Of a stretch of 49,082 bases of DNA, positions 33,052-40,914 are shown piece after piece (position 1 is the stretch's first letter; each line of letters begins with the position of its first letter). The notes below the pieces were generated by a model that ran no database searches, had not been told where the DNA came from, and worked only from the letters and a program-made list of their open reading frames with translations. The translations under genes were made by a program, and so were the position numbers. The stretch is from DAOTXS01 sp034433515 (lineage in GTDB: Bacteria > Chloroflexota > Anaerolineae > UBA4142): NCBI GenBank assembly GCA_034433515.1, contig DAOUAL010000072.1, positions 1 to 49,082 on the forward strand, in the 5' to 3' direction.

Positions 33052-33984
33052 TTATCGAACGACGATGATGCCGGTAGTGGTGGGACTTGTTTCGCTAAAG
33101 TAGGTGTAGGTGATGGGAAAACTGCCGGTGATGGGAAAGGTAAAGACGAATGTCTGATCTTTATTCAACGTGCCCGAGCGAAACACACCGGTGATGTTTC
33201 CCGGCGTACCACTGGTTACCGTGTGCGGCGTGGAATCCAAATTTTTCCAAATCACGGTTGAGCCCCGATTCACAACGGGGTTGGAAGGAATGAACGCATT
33301 ATTCAGAATCACGATAGAGAGTGACGCCGTGACGGTAGGTGATGGGCTAGGAACCGGCGTGGAGGGAACCCGAGTGGGAATGTTGGGTGGATATTGCACC
33401 GTGTTCGGATAAGGGATGATGAGTTTCTGGCCGGGATAAATCCAATGCGCGCTGTACAACCCATTGACGAGAACGATTGCCGCAATGGAGGTTTTGTACG
33501 CGATGGCAATCCGGAAAAGATTATCGCCCGCTTTAACTTCGTAGATCGGGAATGGATCAGGCGGCGGCGTGGTGCACGGCACGTTCAGTTGCATTCCAAC
33601 CCGAATGTAGGGCGTGTACAAATTGTTCGCCTGCATCAAGGTAGAGTACGGCACTTTGTACCGCCACGCAATCGAAAATATCGTGTCGCGGGCTTGCACG
33701 GTGTACTTACACGTATAACCCGGAGGCGGCGAGGCAGACGGTGCACTGAGCGGAATTACCAACCGTTGCCCGGCAAAAATGTAATCTGTGGTCAAACCGT
33801 TCGTCGTCATAATCGCGGGGACGGTCGTGCCGAACCGGCGCGCAATCGAAAAGAGCGTGTCACCCCACTGCACATAGTACACGATCGTTCCATCAACCGG
33901 CGGCGCGGCAACCGCCGCCAACGGTACGCACGTCAACACCAATGCCAGGATTGCCAGCAAATTCAAGACTCGATAGGCGCGCAT
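33052..33984 (-). CDS. Secreted protein with three LysM domains and a cupredoxin-like domain
   Basis: 310 residues, AAGGAGG ribosome site. Signal peptide (residues 1-27), then three LysM domains (about residues 31-76, 83-128, 146-190), which bind peptidoglycan or related glycans. A Pro/Ser/Thr linker follows, then a plastocyanin-like domain (about 215-310). That domain has TPHTV (one His), but the usual Cys-His-Met region reads YFSETSPTTTG, without Cys or His, so copper binding is unlikely. Probably a cell-wall-attached structural or sensing protein. Confidence 0.82.
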   Translation of the reverse strand: MRAYRVLNLLAILALVLTCVPLAAVAAPPVDGTIVYYVQWGDTLFSIARRFGTTVPAIMTTNGLTTDYIFAGQRLVIPLSAPSASPPPGYTCKYTVQARDTIFSIAWRYKVPYSTLMQANNLYTPYIRVGMQLNVPCTTPPPDPFPIYEVKAGDNLFRIAIAYKTSIAAIVLVNGLYSAHWIYPGQKLIIPYPNTVQYPPNIPTRVPSTPVPSPSPTVTASLSIVILNNAFIPSNPVVNRGSTVIWKNLDSTPHTVTSGTPGNITGVFRSGTLNKDQTFVFTFPITGSFPITYTYFSETSPTTTGIIVVR

Positions 33985-34054
33985 AGCTCATCCTCCTTTG
34001 GATGGAATCGCACGTTCTCATTATAATACAAATTGCACGCGAAGGAAACTGGGT

Positions 34055-35545
34055 CTATTGTCCCGCAATTACATTGCCGTCCGTCTTGCCTTCCACCCAG
34101 ATATTCTTCCCATTGTTGATAAACACGTTGTTCTGAATTCGATTCTGAATCGAGTTGGTGAGCCGAATCCCGGCAACGACATTATCGCGCAAGGTGTTCC
34201 CTTCGATCAAATTATTGCGTGAGGCAAACGAATCGGGCGTAGGCGTCAGGAAATAAAATCGTTTGGGATCCTTTTTGTATTCCTCGTCCCAGAAGAAATA
34301 AATCCCTTCGCGCGCGTTGATGACTTGGTTGCCGGTGACAAGACTATCGCGGCTGTTGTACGAAATAATGCCGTGATTCCGCATATGGCGAATGAGATTA
34401 TCGCGCACTTGAGTATTGGCGGAAAAACCAAACCACACGCCATCGAACGAGCCGCTAATTTCGTTCCCGATCACTTGGTTGCCTTGGCAGAACGAAAACT
34501 CGACCGCGTTGTAAACCGCGTCAATAATTTTGTTCCCCTCGATTCGATTATAATCGCCGCACCGAACGCCGTGCGCCTTGATGAAAATGCCATTGGCATT
34601 CTGACCGGTGATGTGGTTCCCTTTGATCACGTTATTGCTCGCGCCATCCTGCAAGATAATCGCCGCCGCATCACAGCCACGATCCACCACGCCACTGCCC
34701 CACGTACACCAACGTACATTATCCTTCAGCGTGTTATCCAAAACTTGGCTTTTGGTCGTGTTCAACAAATTGACCCCCCACGCCGAGTTATTGACGGCGG
34801 TGTTGTTGCGAATGATCACACTTTCGCTGTGGCGCACATCAATCCCAATGGCACTGTTGTTGACCACATTCCGTTCGATTCGCGCGCCGACCACATTGTC
34901 CAGACGAATCCCGCCACCTTCCGTCATCCCCAGAAAAATACCAAACCGATCCTTATTCGTGTCGTCAAAGTTGTTAGAGAAATCATTGTCGTGAATGTAC
35001 AAGTTCGTGCCGGCTTCAGCAAAGACCCCATCGCGCGCGTTGGTTACTTTGCAATTGCGAATTTCGATATTGTTGGGCGTTTGCAAAAATGGAAAACCGT
35101 ACTTGCGAATCCAAAAGCCGTGCCCCTGTTTATTCAAGCCCTCGATAGTGTGATTATCGCAATCAATCACTACATCGCTCGCTTGAACGATCATACAATC
35201 GAACCGCTTGAGCGAGGTTTTAACATCGGCATACATTTTGTAAAAGCCAGACTGCCAAATCTCCGCACAACCCCCCAGCATCGTCGGAGTAACCGATGGC
35301 GTGGGCAATGGGCTGGGCGTTGCAGTAGGAAGCCGGGTCGGTGTTGCGGTTGAAGCAAGCGTTGGCGAAAGCGCGGCAAGTAGAGCGATGCTGGGACTCG
35401 CGGCGATGGTCGGGGTTGCCGGGCGTGTTGCCGTAACGATTATCGCCGTTTGCGTGGGCGGTTCGATGGTGGGCGTGGGGGCGGGCGATCCACAAGCAGA
35501 AAGGGTGAGGATGAACAACACAACGAGTTTAGTGTATTTTGACAT
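34055..35545 (-). CDS. Right-handed beta-helix lipoprotein
   Basis: About 496 residues. The ATG at 35545 is preferred, with AGGTG 7 bases upstream; an ATG at 35554 also exists. Signal peptide ending in LSAC, a lipobox. A Pro/Thr linker (about 25-85) is followed by about ten parallel beta-helix repeats rich in Asn ladders (ERNVVNNSAIGIDV, IEGNKIIDAVYNAVEF type). This NosD/PbH1 fold occurs in polysaccharide-binding or -cleaving proteins; no catalytic site was recognised. Exported to the outer face of the membrane. Confidence 0.82.
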   Translation of the reverse strand: MSKYTKLVVLFILTLSACGSPAPTPTIEPPTQTAIIVTATRPATPTIAASPSIALLAALSPTLASTATPTRLPTATPSPLPTPSVTPTMLGGCAEIWQSGFYKMYADVKTSLKRFDCMIVQASDVVIDCDNHTIEGLNKQGHGFWIRKYGFPFLQTPNNIEIRNCKVTNARDGVFAEAGTNLYIHDNDFSNNFDDTNKDRFGIFLGMTEGGGIRLDNVVGARIERNVVNNSAIGIDVRHSESVIIRNNTAVNNSAWGVNLLNTTKSQVLDNTLKDNVRWCTWGSGVVDRGCDAAAIILQDGASNNVIKGNHITGQNANGIFIKAHGVRCGDYNRIEGNKIIDAVYNAVEFSFCQGNQVIGNEISGSFDGVWFGFSANTQVRDNLIRHMRNHGIISYNSRDSLVTGNQVINAREGIYFFWDEEYKKDPKRFYFLTPTPDSFASRNNLIEGNTLRDNVVAGIRLTNSIQNRIQNNVFINNGKNIWVEGKTDGNVIAGQ

Positions 35546-35575
35546 TCCATTCACCTAGGCGAGAATTTAGTTGCG

Positions 35576-35603
35576 AGTATAACACAGGAATGTGAAAGCG
35601 CAA
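35576..35603 (-). promoter_or_regulatory. Promoter of the beta-helix lipoprotein gene
   Basis: On the minus strand: TTGCGC, 16-base spacer, TATACT. It is back to back with the promoter of the translin-like gene. Confidence 0.5.
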
Positions 35604-35607
35604 GTCT

Positions 35608-35636
35608 TTGACACATTCACGGATGTACGCTAGTAT
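35608..35636 (+). promoter_or_regulatory. Promoter of the translin-like gene
   Basis: TTGACA (35608-35613), 17-base spacer, TAGTAT (35631-35636). Start site about 28 bases before the ATG. Confidence 0.6.
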
Positions 35637-35670
35637 CGGTGAGACGATGGAATTGTGGAGAGGAGAAGCG

Positions 35671-36306
35671 ATGGATCAACTCGACCTCATCGGCGAAAAG
35701 ATTCGAAAAAATTTTGAAACAAAGAACGCAGCGCGGGATGCCGTGCTGGGAATGTCGCGTGAGTTGATTCGGCATTGTTCGCTGGCGATTCGCGCCACAC
35801 ATCGCGCTGAATATGCCGAAGCATCGCAGTTGCTCACGCGCGCCCGCGAGATTGCAACCCAGATGAAATCGTCTGTGGTGGCGTATCCCGACTTGTATTT
35901 CACCGGCTATGTGCAAGACGCACTCAAGGAACTCGCCGAAGCACACATTGTTCATGCGCTCATTACCAACGCTGCCTTGCCCGACCCGGACACACTCGGC
36001 GTTGATTATGCGGCGTATCTCAACGGCTTGGGCGAAGCCGCCGGCGAATTACGCCGTTACGCGCTGGATACCATTCGTCATGATAATAGCGAGCGTGTGG
36101 AGCAAGTGTTGGATGTGATGGATGACATTTATTCATTGCTGGTTACGATAGATTATCCAGATGCGATCACCGGTGGCTTGCGTCGCACAACGGATATGGT
36201 GCGCGGTGTGCTCGAGCGCACCCGCGGCGATTTGACGGTAGCCGCGCGCCAAGAAAAATTGGAAAAGACCTTGCGCGAGTTTGAAGCCAAGTTCAAGAAT
36301 AGTTAA
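35671..36306 (+). CDS. Translin-family protein
   Basis: 211 residues, ATG 35671 after GAGAGGAGAA. All-helical translin fold, visible in the C-terminal two thirds: DYAAYLNGLGEAAGELRRYALD, VEQVLDVMDDIYSLLVTIDYPDA and GLRRTTDMVRGVLERTRGDLT. Translins bind single-stranded nucleic acid and form octamers; the partner Trax has the catalytic Glu pair. Bacterial and archaeal members are known but poorly characterised. The gene is monocistronic. Confidence 0.85.
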   Translation: MDQLDLIGEKIRKNFETKNAARDAVLGMSRELIRHCSLAIRATHRAEYAEASQLLTRAREIATQMKSSVVAYPDLYFTGYVQDALKELAEAHIVHALITNAALPDPDTLGVDYAAYLNGLGEAAGELRRYALDTIRHDNSERVEQVLDVMDDIYSLLVTIDYPDAITGGLRRTTDMVRGVLERTRGDLTVAARQEKLEKTLREFEAKFKNS

Positions 36307-36335
36307 CCGCAGAGCACGCGGAGAACGCAGAGTTT

Positions 36336-36486
36336 AGGGCTTTGTCAAAGTCTATTGACGGGCGGTTAAAACCGCGGCAATCACCACCCGAAGCCGACCT
36401 GCGTCGGCTCGGTGAGCCCGCGCAGGCGGGCTTGGGGTTCTGATTGCCGCGAATTGATTCGCCCGATCCGACTTTGACAAAACCCT
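36336..36486 (+). mobile_element. MITE family 2, copy C (nested, with target duplication)
   Basis: Bounded by AGGGCTTTGTCAAAGTC and GACTTTGACAAAACCCT, with a longer core than copy B. It is inserted into another dispersed repeat of the ACGCGGAGAACGCAGAG type. CGCAGAGTTT (10 bases) occurs directly before it (36326-36335) and directly after it (36488-36497), as expected of a target-site duplication. Confidence 0.85.
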
Positions 36487-36540
36487 GCGCAGAGTTTAAA
36501 AACTAGTTTTTCTGTGCCCTCTGTGGTGAAAATAAATTCT

Positions 36541-36798
36541 ATGCCTGAGAAACCGGTCATTCGTGCGAGTGAGATTGGCGAATATGTTTTTTGTCATCGC
36601 GCGTGGTGGTTGCATCGCGTGCAAGGATTGGAATCCGCGAACCGTGCGCAGATGCAAGCCGGCACCATCAAGCACATTGAACACGGGCGCGCCGTGCAAG
36701 GTACTAACACAATGCAGCGCTGGGCGATTGTATGGATCGTGATCGCTGTCTTTTTCGCACTCTTGTTTTGCGCGTCAATACTTCTGCCGATGGTGTGA
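36541..36798 (+). CDS. Cas4-like nuclease, N-terminal half with membrane anchor
   Basis: 85 residues. It begins with RASEIGEYVFCHRAWWL, the first-Cys motif of the Cas4/DUF83 PD-(D/E)XK group, followed by a charged linker and one C-terminal membrane helix (about residues 58-83). It has no catalytic core by itself; the rest lies in the next ORF, one base after its stop. See finding. Not linked to CRISPR here. Confidence 0.7.
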   Translation: MPEKPVIRASEIGEYVFCHRAWWLHRVQGLESANRAQMQAGTIKHIEHGRAVQGTNTMQRWAIVWIVIAVFFALLFCASILLPMV

Positions 36799-36799
36799 A

Positions 36800-37471
36800 A
36801 TGCTCTTTGGAATCCTTTGCCTCGTCGCCCTTGGGATTGCCGTTGCGTTGTGGTTTCAAGCGCGCAAACAACGTGCCGCGACCGGCTTGCCTTTTGGCGC
36901 ACGCATCGTCTATGCCGATACCGGCGCGTGGTCCAAGATCGAACAGCCGCTCTTTTCGCCGCGTTATGTATTGGCTGGCAAACCCGATTATATCGTCCAT
37001 GACCAAGGGGCAATGATCCCAATCGAAGTCAAGCCCAACCAAACCGCGCCCAGTCCGTACGAATCGGATGTGATGCAACTCGTGGCGTACGGACTGCTCA
37101 TCGAAGAAACCTATGGCACCTTTCCTCGTTATGGCTTGCTCAAATATCGCGACGTGGTTTTTCAAATTGATTTCACTGCTGCTCGGCGTGCCCAAGTCAT
37201 TGCCCTGATTCCAGCGATGCAACAACGCGTGAATAAGCGCCCGGTTGCCCGGCAGCACACCGACCCGGGGCGTTGCCGGAAATGCGGCTATCGCGCCGAA
37301 TGCGGTCAGGCACTAGAATCGTTTTGTCAACGTTCGCACAATTGGCACATTGCCCCGACGCTAGACCTTGCCGCGATTCGCGCGGCACTGCCCCCCAGAG
37401 CAACGCCCCAAGCCGCAACCTTTGCGACGCTGCCTCCTTCGACGGTGGTTGGTGTCGCAGCGGCAGTATAG
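36800..37471 (+). CDS. Cas4-like nuclease, C-terminal half with membrane anchor
   Basis: 223 residues. An N-terminal membrane helix (about 2-20), then the nuclease core: LAGKPDYIVHDQGAMIPIEVKPN (the D and ExK of PD-(D/E)XK), a Q-helix (DVMQLVAYGLLIEE) and the Fe-S Cys cluster CRKCGYRAECGQ. Together with the preceding ORF it gives a complete Cas4-like Fe-S exonuclease, with the break between the two membrane helices. The final 35 residues are Pro/Ala-rich. Confidence 0.75.
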   Translation: MLFGILCLVALGIAVALWFQARKQRAATGLPFGARIVYADTGAWSKIEQPLFSPRYVLAGKPDYIVHDQGAMIPIEVKPNQTAPSPYESDVMQLVAYGLLIEETYGTFPRYGLLKYRDVVFQIDFTAARRAQVIALIPAMQQRVNKRPVARQHTDPGRCRKCGYRAECGQALESFCQRSHNWHIAPTLDLAAIRAALPPRATPQAATFATLPPSTVVGVAAAV

Positions 37472-37478
37472 CACGTCA

Positions 37479-37506
37479 GACGCGCGGCGACAAGTCGCGC
37501 GTCTTT
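37479..37506 (+). terminator. Terminator after the nuclease gene
   Basis: Stem GACGCGCG/CGCGCGTC with a 9-base loop, then TTTCGTTT. Confidence 0.75.
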
Positions 37507-37552
37507 CGTTTCACTCACCGATACGCCATTCGTTCGCGGTTGCCTTGCAGAC

Positions 37553-37581
37553 TTGCCTTTTTTCCGCTTTCTGACTATACT
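37553..37581 (+). promoter_or_regulatory. Promoter of the putative structured RNA
   Basis: TTGCCT (37553-37558), 17-base spacer, TATACT (37576-37581). No ORF with a ribosome site follows within the next 150 bases. Confidence 0.65.
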
Positions 37582-37587
37582 TTGGGC

Positions 37588-37743
37588 GGTTCGTCTTTGT
37601 CCTCGGGAAATTCTATTGGTCGGCTTCAGGGAGGAAGGCCGATGAACGTTCGCAGGACAGCCCGCAAAGCATCTTGGGGGTGTGAAATCGGAGCATCTAT
37701 CGTTTGGCGCGCGGATTGAGCGCGTCAGCGGTGGGTGCTTTTT
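37588..37743 (+). ncRNA. Putative structured RNA or 5' leader
   Basis: About 155 bases between a promoter and a strong terminator. GTCCT near the 5' end can pair with AGGAC, enclosing a GGTCGGCTTC/GGAAGGCCGA hairpin; GGGC before it can pair with GCCC after it. The terminator (37691-37738) is a long stem with several G-U pairs, as in real RNAs, followed by TTTTT. It does not match the SRP, RNase P, tmRNA or common riboswitch motifs I know. It could be a free RNA or a terminated leader of the gene at 37888. Confidence 0.5.
37691..37743 (+). terminator. Terminator of the putative RNA
   Basis: AGCATCTATCG pairs with CGGTGGGTGCT through several G-U pairs, enclosing a GGCGCGC/GCGCGTC stem; TTTTT follows. 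Confidence 0.75.
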
Positions 37744-37887
37744 GCGTTGCTGGGCGGCTGTAATGTAGAGACGACACCTGCTCTCTACTCTGCACCACGC
37801 CACGCGCGCGACAAAGATAGCTGTGCTTCGCGTCTGGCACGGCAGAGGGCTCAAGCGTCATAGACCTTGCTGGGCAGGAGAATGAGT

Positions 37888-38405
37888 ATGGCAACTCGTG
37901 CACTTTACTCACATGAGCTGGTTGAGGTTCAACATATCTTCGGTGTTGGGCTGAATCTAGCGCGCGTTGTTATCAGCGAAGGAAACCCTTTGCCTAACTG
38001 GGTTGGCCGAATTGGCGCGTCCATCAAGCGGTGTCCCCGCCGGCGGAAAATGCCATCACCATTCGCAATACTTCGTACTTTCCTCGCGAACTTACAGCAG
38101 ACGTGAGAGACATTGCCTGGCTGATTCACGAACTCACTCACCAGTGGCAGTATCAGCACGACGGAATTCGATATCTCTTTGAAGCGCTGCGCGCTACCAC
38201 CTACACCTACACGGCTCCCGGAGAGACACCCTCTGTAGCGCTCAAAAGGCTTTGGAACGAGAACAAAAAGTTTCGCGATTTCAACCGAGAACAGCAGGCC
38301 GACATCATCCGCGACTACTACTTTGCAATGAAGGAACCTCTCGCTTCGCAAGACTTGACAGCCTGGGAGCCCTATCTTCAGGAGGTTCGTGAGCCACCTC
38401 CCTGA
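37888..38405 (+). pseudogene. DUF4157/HEXXH-type metallopeptidase-like gene with a frameshift
   Basis: The ATG at 37888 follows AGGAG. The first frame (to about 38030) reads HIFGVGLNLARVVISEG...; the second, entered by a one-base shift near 38025 (or by GTG 38031), reads NAITIRNTSYFP, then WLIHELTHQWQYQHDGIRYLFEAL. The HELTH motif matches HEXXH zinc proteases (HELTHQWQYQ). The joined protein would be about 170 residues. Start of frame 2 at GTG with no ribosome site argues for one broken gene. Function unknown. Confidence 0.6.
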
Positions 38406-38461
38406 GATGCTCACGCGGGTGCTGACGCTCAGTGTTTTTTCCTCAACCTTGCTAAAGAAAA

Positions 38462-38494
38462 GCCCCGCTCGGTTCTTGCACAATCAGCGGGGCA
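38462..38494 (+). repeat. Hairpin after the metallopeptidase-like gene
   Basis: Stem GCCCCGCT/AGCGGGGC with a 17-base loop and no T-tract; a weak terminator or repeat. Confidence 0.4.
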
Positions 38495-38663
38495 TGGCCC
38501 AAGGTGCCGACCACCTGAGGCGAGATAGAGTTAGCCCAGTCGCCCGCTCTGGTCAAGTGCCAGGGCGAGCGATTTGTGTTTTGCGAATGAGTCCGCGCGT
38601 GTGCCCTTGCGGGGCGCTCAAGCGTTCATCAACGACCGACTACTGCAACCAGGGAGGAGAGCA

Positions 38664-38906
38664 ATGATTGCCACAGTATGGACCAACGGCAACACAGAGC
38701 TAGGGGTCAAGATCAGCGCCAAGGACCGAGATCAGTTCTTCAAGAAAGAATGGTCTTACGTTACCCTTGAATGGATAACTGCTAATGCAAGCATGAAGCA
38801 ACGCCGCCTCTGTCCTCGTGGTGATCGTAGCCGATGGCGCTGCAACGAAACTGACGCATTATGCTGGGTTACCACATCTGCTGCAGCAGAAACCCAGTCG
38901 AGTTAG
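38664..38906 (+). CDS. Small protein upstream of a radical SAM gene
   Basis: 80 residues from ATG 38664 after GGAGGAGAG. The N-terminal half looks like a folded domain with basic and aromatic residues (KISAKDRDQFFKKEWSYVTLEW); the C-terminal half is Arg-, Cys-, Trp- and Ser-rich without a clear fold. It ends 2 bases before the radical SAM ATG. It might be a truncated protein or, less likely, a peptide substrate of the neighbouring enzyme. Confidence 0.45.
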   Translation: MIATVWTNGNTELGVKISAKDRDQFFKKEWSYVTLEWITANASMKQRRLCPRGDRSRWRCNETDALCWVTTSAAAETQSS

Positions 38907-38908
38907 CC

Positions 38909-39958
38909 ATGAACAAGTTGTTCATCCCAAAACCATTTTCCGGTGGCATCCTTCTCACCTACAAGTGCAACAGCCGCTGCATGCACTGCATGTATGCGTG
39001 TTCACCTAGGTGGAAGGGGGATTGGCTCTCTGTGGAGGATGCCGAGAGGATTCTCTCTCAACTCTCCGTTATGCTTCGCGGAAGGTATCCTGATCCCAAT
39101 AGGATTGGTGTCAATTATGGAATTCATTTCACTGGCGGAGAACCCTTCCTGAACTTCGACCTCCTTCTCCAGGTTACTGAAATCGCCGCTCGGCTTGGAA
39201 TTCCCGCAACCTTTGTCGAAACGAACTGCTTTTGGTGCAGGGAGGATGAAACCACGCGGGAAAGGTTGCTGAGGCTCAAGGAGAAAGGTCTGGACGGCAT
39301 CCTCATCAGCGTCAATCCTTTCTTGGTCGAGCAGATACCCTTCGAACGGATAGAAAGAGCCGCGAGAATCAGTGAGGAAATCTTCGATGGCAACACGATA
39401 ATCTACCAAAGGTTCTTCTACGATCAATTTAGTAGGGGCGGGGTGACCCCGCCCCTACCGAAGGGCACTCTACCGATTGAGGAGTACCTCCAAAGAGCAG
39501 GCTCCGGTCTTTCCCGCGCCGAATTGATTCCTGCGGGCAGGCTGCCTTACAAACTGGGATACCTTTACAAGAAATATCCAGCCAGGCATTTCTTCGGAGC
39601 ATCGTGCCGAGAAGAACTGATTCGAGATTGGCACATCCACATAGACAACTACTGTAACCTTATCCCAGGTTATTGTGCTGGCATATCTTTGGGCGATGCC
39701 AGGGAACTTGACGCGATCTGCCAGGGGATAGATTTAGACGCGCTTCCAGTTCTCAAGGCTTTGTTGACCGACTTGGAAATGCTCTATGGGCTTGGCAAGG
39801 AGTTCGGTTACGAGGAGTCAGAAGGATACATCCTGAGCGAAGCCGAAGGATACATCTCCAAGTGCCATCTCTGCCTGGACCTCAGAAAGCATCTTGCCAG
39901 GCACGGGGAATTCAAAGAACTCACACCAAGGGAATTCTATAAGCATCTGGAGGATTAA
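38909..39958 (+). CDS. Radical SAM protein with C-terminal Cys motif
   Basis: 349 residues. The CNSRCMHCMYAC motif (CxxxCxxC) binds the 4Fe-4S cluster and SAM. GGEPFLNFDLL (SAM-binding GGE) follows. Late motifs include GASCREELIRDWHIHIDNYCNLIPGYC and a CHLCLDLRKHL end, suggesting a second iron-sulfur site as in SPASM-like domains. The reaction is unknown. Arg codons are mostly AGG/AGA, unlike the CGC-rich neighbours, suggesting transfer. Two in-frame repeat insertions are visible (39432-39458 and 39821-39856). Confidence 0.8.
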   Translation: MNKLFIPKPFSGGILLTYKCNSRCMHCMYACSPRWKGDWLSVEDAERILSQLSVMLRGRYPDPNRIGVNYGIHFTGGEPFLNFDLLLQVTEIAARLGIPATFVETNCFWCREDETTRERLLRLKEKGLDGILISVNPFLVEQIPFERIERAARISEEIFDGNTIIYQRFFYDQFSRGGVTPPLPKGTLPIEEYLQRAGSGLSRAELIPAGRLPYKLGYLYKKYPARHFFGASCREELIRDWHIHIDNYCNLIPGYCAGISLGDARELDAICQGIDLDALPVLKALLTDLEMLYGLGKEFGYEESEGYILSEAEGYISKCHLCLDLRKHLARHGEFKELTPREFYKHLED

Positions 39959-39965
39959 CTTCACA

Positions 39966-40117
39966 AGGCTTGAGAAGGCAAAGAAGGCGAGTTAGAAGGC
40001 TGAAGAGGGCATAAGAAGGCATAGATGGCGTAGAAGGCATGAGAAGGCAGAGAAGGTGCGCCCTCTCTATAGCCCTCTACACCCTCTCACGCCCTCTATG
40101 CCCTCTCATGCCCTCTG
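39966..40117. repeat. Long imperfect inverted repeat (GAAGGC / GCCCTCT tract)
   Basis: About ten GAAGGC-type units are followed by six GCCCTCT-type units; the right half is almost the reverse complement of the left (arms about 60 bases, differing mostly A-to-G, giving G-U pairs in RNA). It fills the spacer between the two radical SAM genes. Confidence 0.75.
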
Positions 40118-40137
40118 AAGCCCAAGAGGTGTCTGCC

Positions 40138-40890
40138 GTGAGCGACTATCCTGGTTACCTCAGAAAAGGCTTTCTGCCCTACGATCCGATCCAGTTGATG
40201 CGGTTGACCGAGGAGAAAGTCTGCCGGGGGAATGCGCGCAAATACACTGGCTTCTACTGCACGGGCGTGTACGGCGGCATCTCCACGGGCTACTTGGTCG
40301 GCTGTTGCCTGCGCTGCGTGTTCTGCTGGGTGGACCTGTCACGCGATTTCCCTGACCGCTACGGGCAATTCTACCCATCTGACGAGGTTGCCCAGCGATT
40401 AGTCGCGAATGCGCGCAAGCGGCGCGTGAGCAAACTGCGCATCTCTGGCGGTGAGCCGACCTTGGGCAAAGAGCATCTGCTGGGCGTATTGGATCGGGTG
40501 GAGGGGCACGGTTTCACCTTCATCCTGGAGACTAACGGCATACCGCTAGGACACGACCCGGACTACGCACAGGCATTGGCAAAGTATCGTGATGTTCATG
40601 TGCGTGTGTCGTTGAAGGCGGGGAGTGCTGCAGGGTTCGAGGCGCGGACGGGCGCGCGGGGTGAGTATTGGGAACTCCCTTTGCGCGCCATCGAGAACCT
40701 GCGTAGGGCGGGCGTCAGTTTCCACGTCGCGGCGATGACCGATCCCAGGCTGATGCCGGTGGAGGAGCGGGATAGTCTGGTGCGCCACCTGCGACAAATG
40801 GGATACAGGGATTTCTTTGAGGAGGAGCGCTGCGATCCGTACCCGACCTCGGTGCTGCGTCTTCGCGCCGTGGGGTGGGAGTTATACTGA
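40138..40890 (+). CDS. Radical SAM protein, second
   Basis: 250 residues from a GTG at 40138 preceded by AAGAGGTG; an ATG at 40108 (MPSEAQ...) is an alternative. The cluster motif is VGCCLRCVFCWVDLSRD (CxxxCxxC) and GGEPTLGKEHLL follows; FILETNGIPLG is the third strand motif. The layout resembles activating enzymes such as PflA-like or archaeal radical SAM proteins of unknown function. It lies after the GAAGGC repeat and before a LuxR-type regulator. Confidence 0.78.
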   Translation: MSDYPGYLRKGFLPYDPIQLMRLTEEKVCRGNARKYTGFYCTGVYGGISTGYLVGCCLRCVFCWVDLSRDFPDRYGQFYPSDEVAQRLVANARKRRVSKLRISGGEPTLGKEHLLGVLDRVEGHGFTFILETNGIPLGHDPDYAQALAKYRDVHVRVSLKAGSAAGFEARTGARGEYWELPLRAIENLRRAGVSFHVAAMTDPRLMPVEERDSLVRHLRQMGYRDFFEEERCDPYPTSVLRLRAVGWELY

Positions 40891-40914
40891 TGGGTTGAAT
40901 CCAGAATTTCGAAT

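Larger units (their letters stand above)
37472..37887 (+). other. Gene-free region with a probable structured RNA
   Basis: About 415 bases. It holds a terminator (37479-37506), a promoter (37553-37581), a probable RNA (37588-37743) and a hairpin (GTAGAGA/TCTCTAC, about 37766-37789). No convincing ORF was found. Confidence 0.6.

Noticed and set aside
34325..35353. A 342-codon plus-strand frame opposite the beta-helix gene.
   Set aside because: It arises from the regular repeats of the beta-helix gene; no start signal.
36541..37471. The Cas4-like pair considered as part of a CRISPR-Cas system.
   Set aside because: No repeat array or other cas genes in the window; membrane helices are not typical of Cas4.
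37588..37743. The putative RNA considered as SRP RNA, RNase P RNA, tmRNA or a c-di-GMP riboswitch.
   Set aside because: The diagnostic motifs of each (for example GGAAGG...AGCAG of SRP or GAGGAAAGTC of RNase P) are missing.
39966..40117. Tandem GAAGGC units considered as a CRISPR array.
   Set aside because: Units are short and variable with no spacers of constant length; no cas genes are adjacent.
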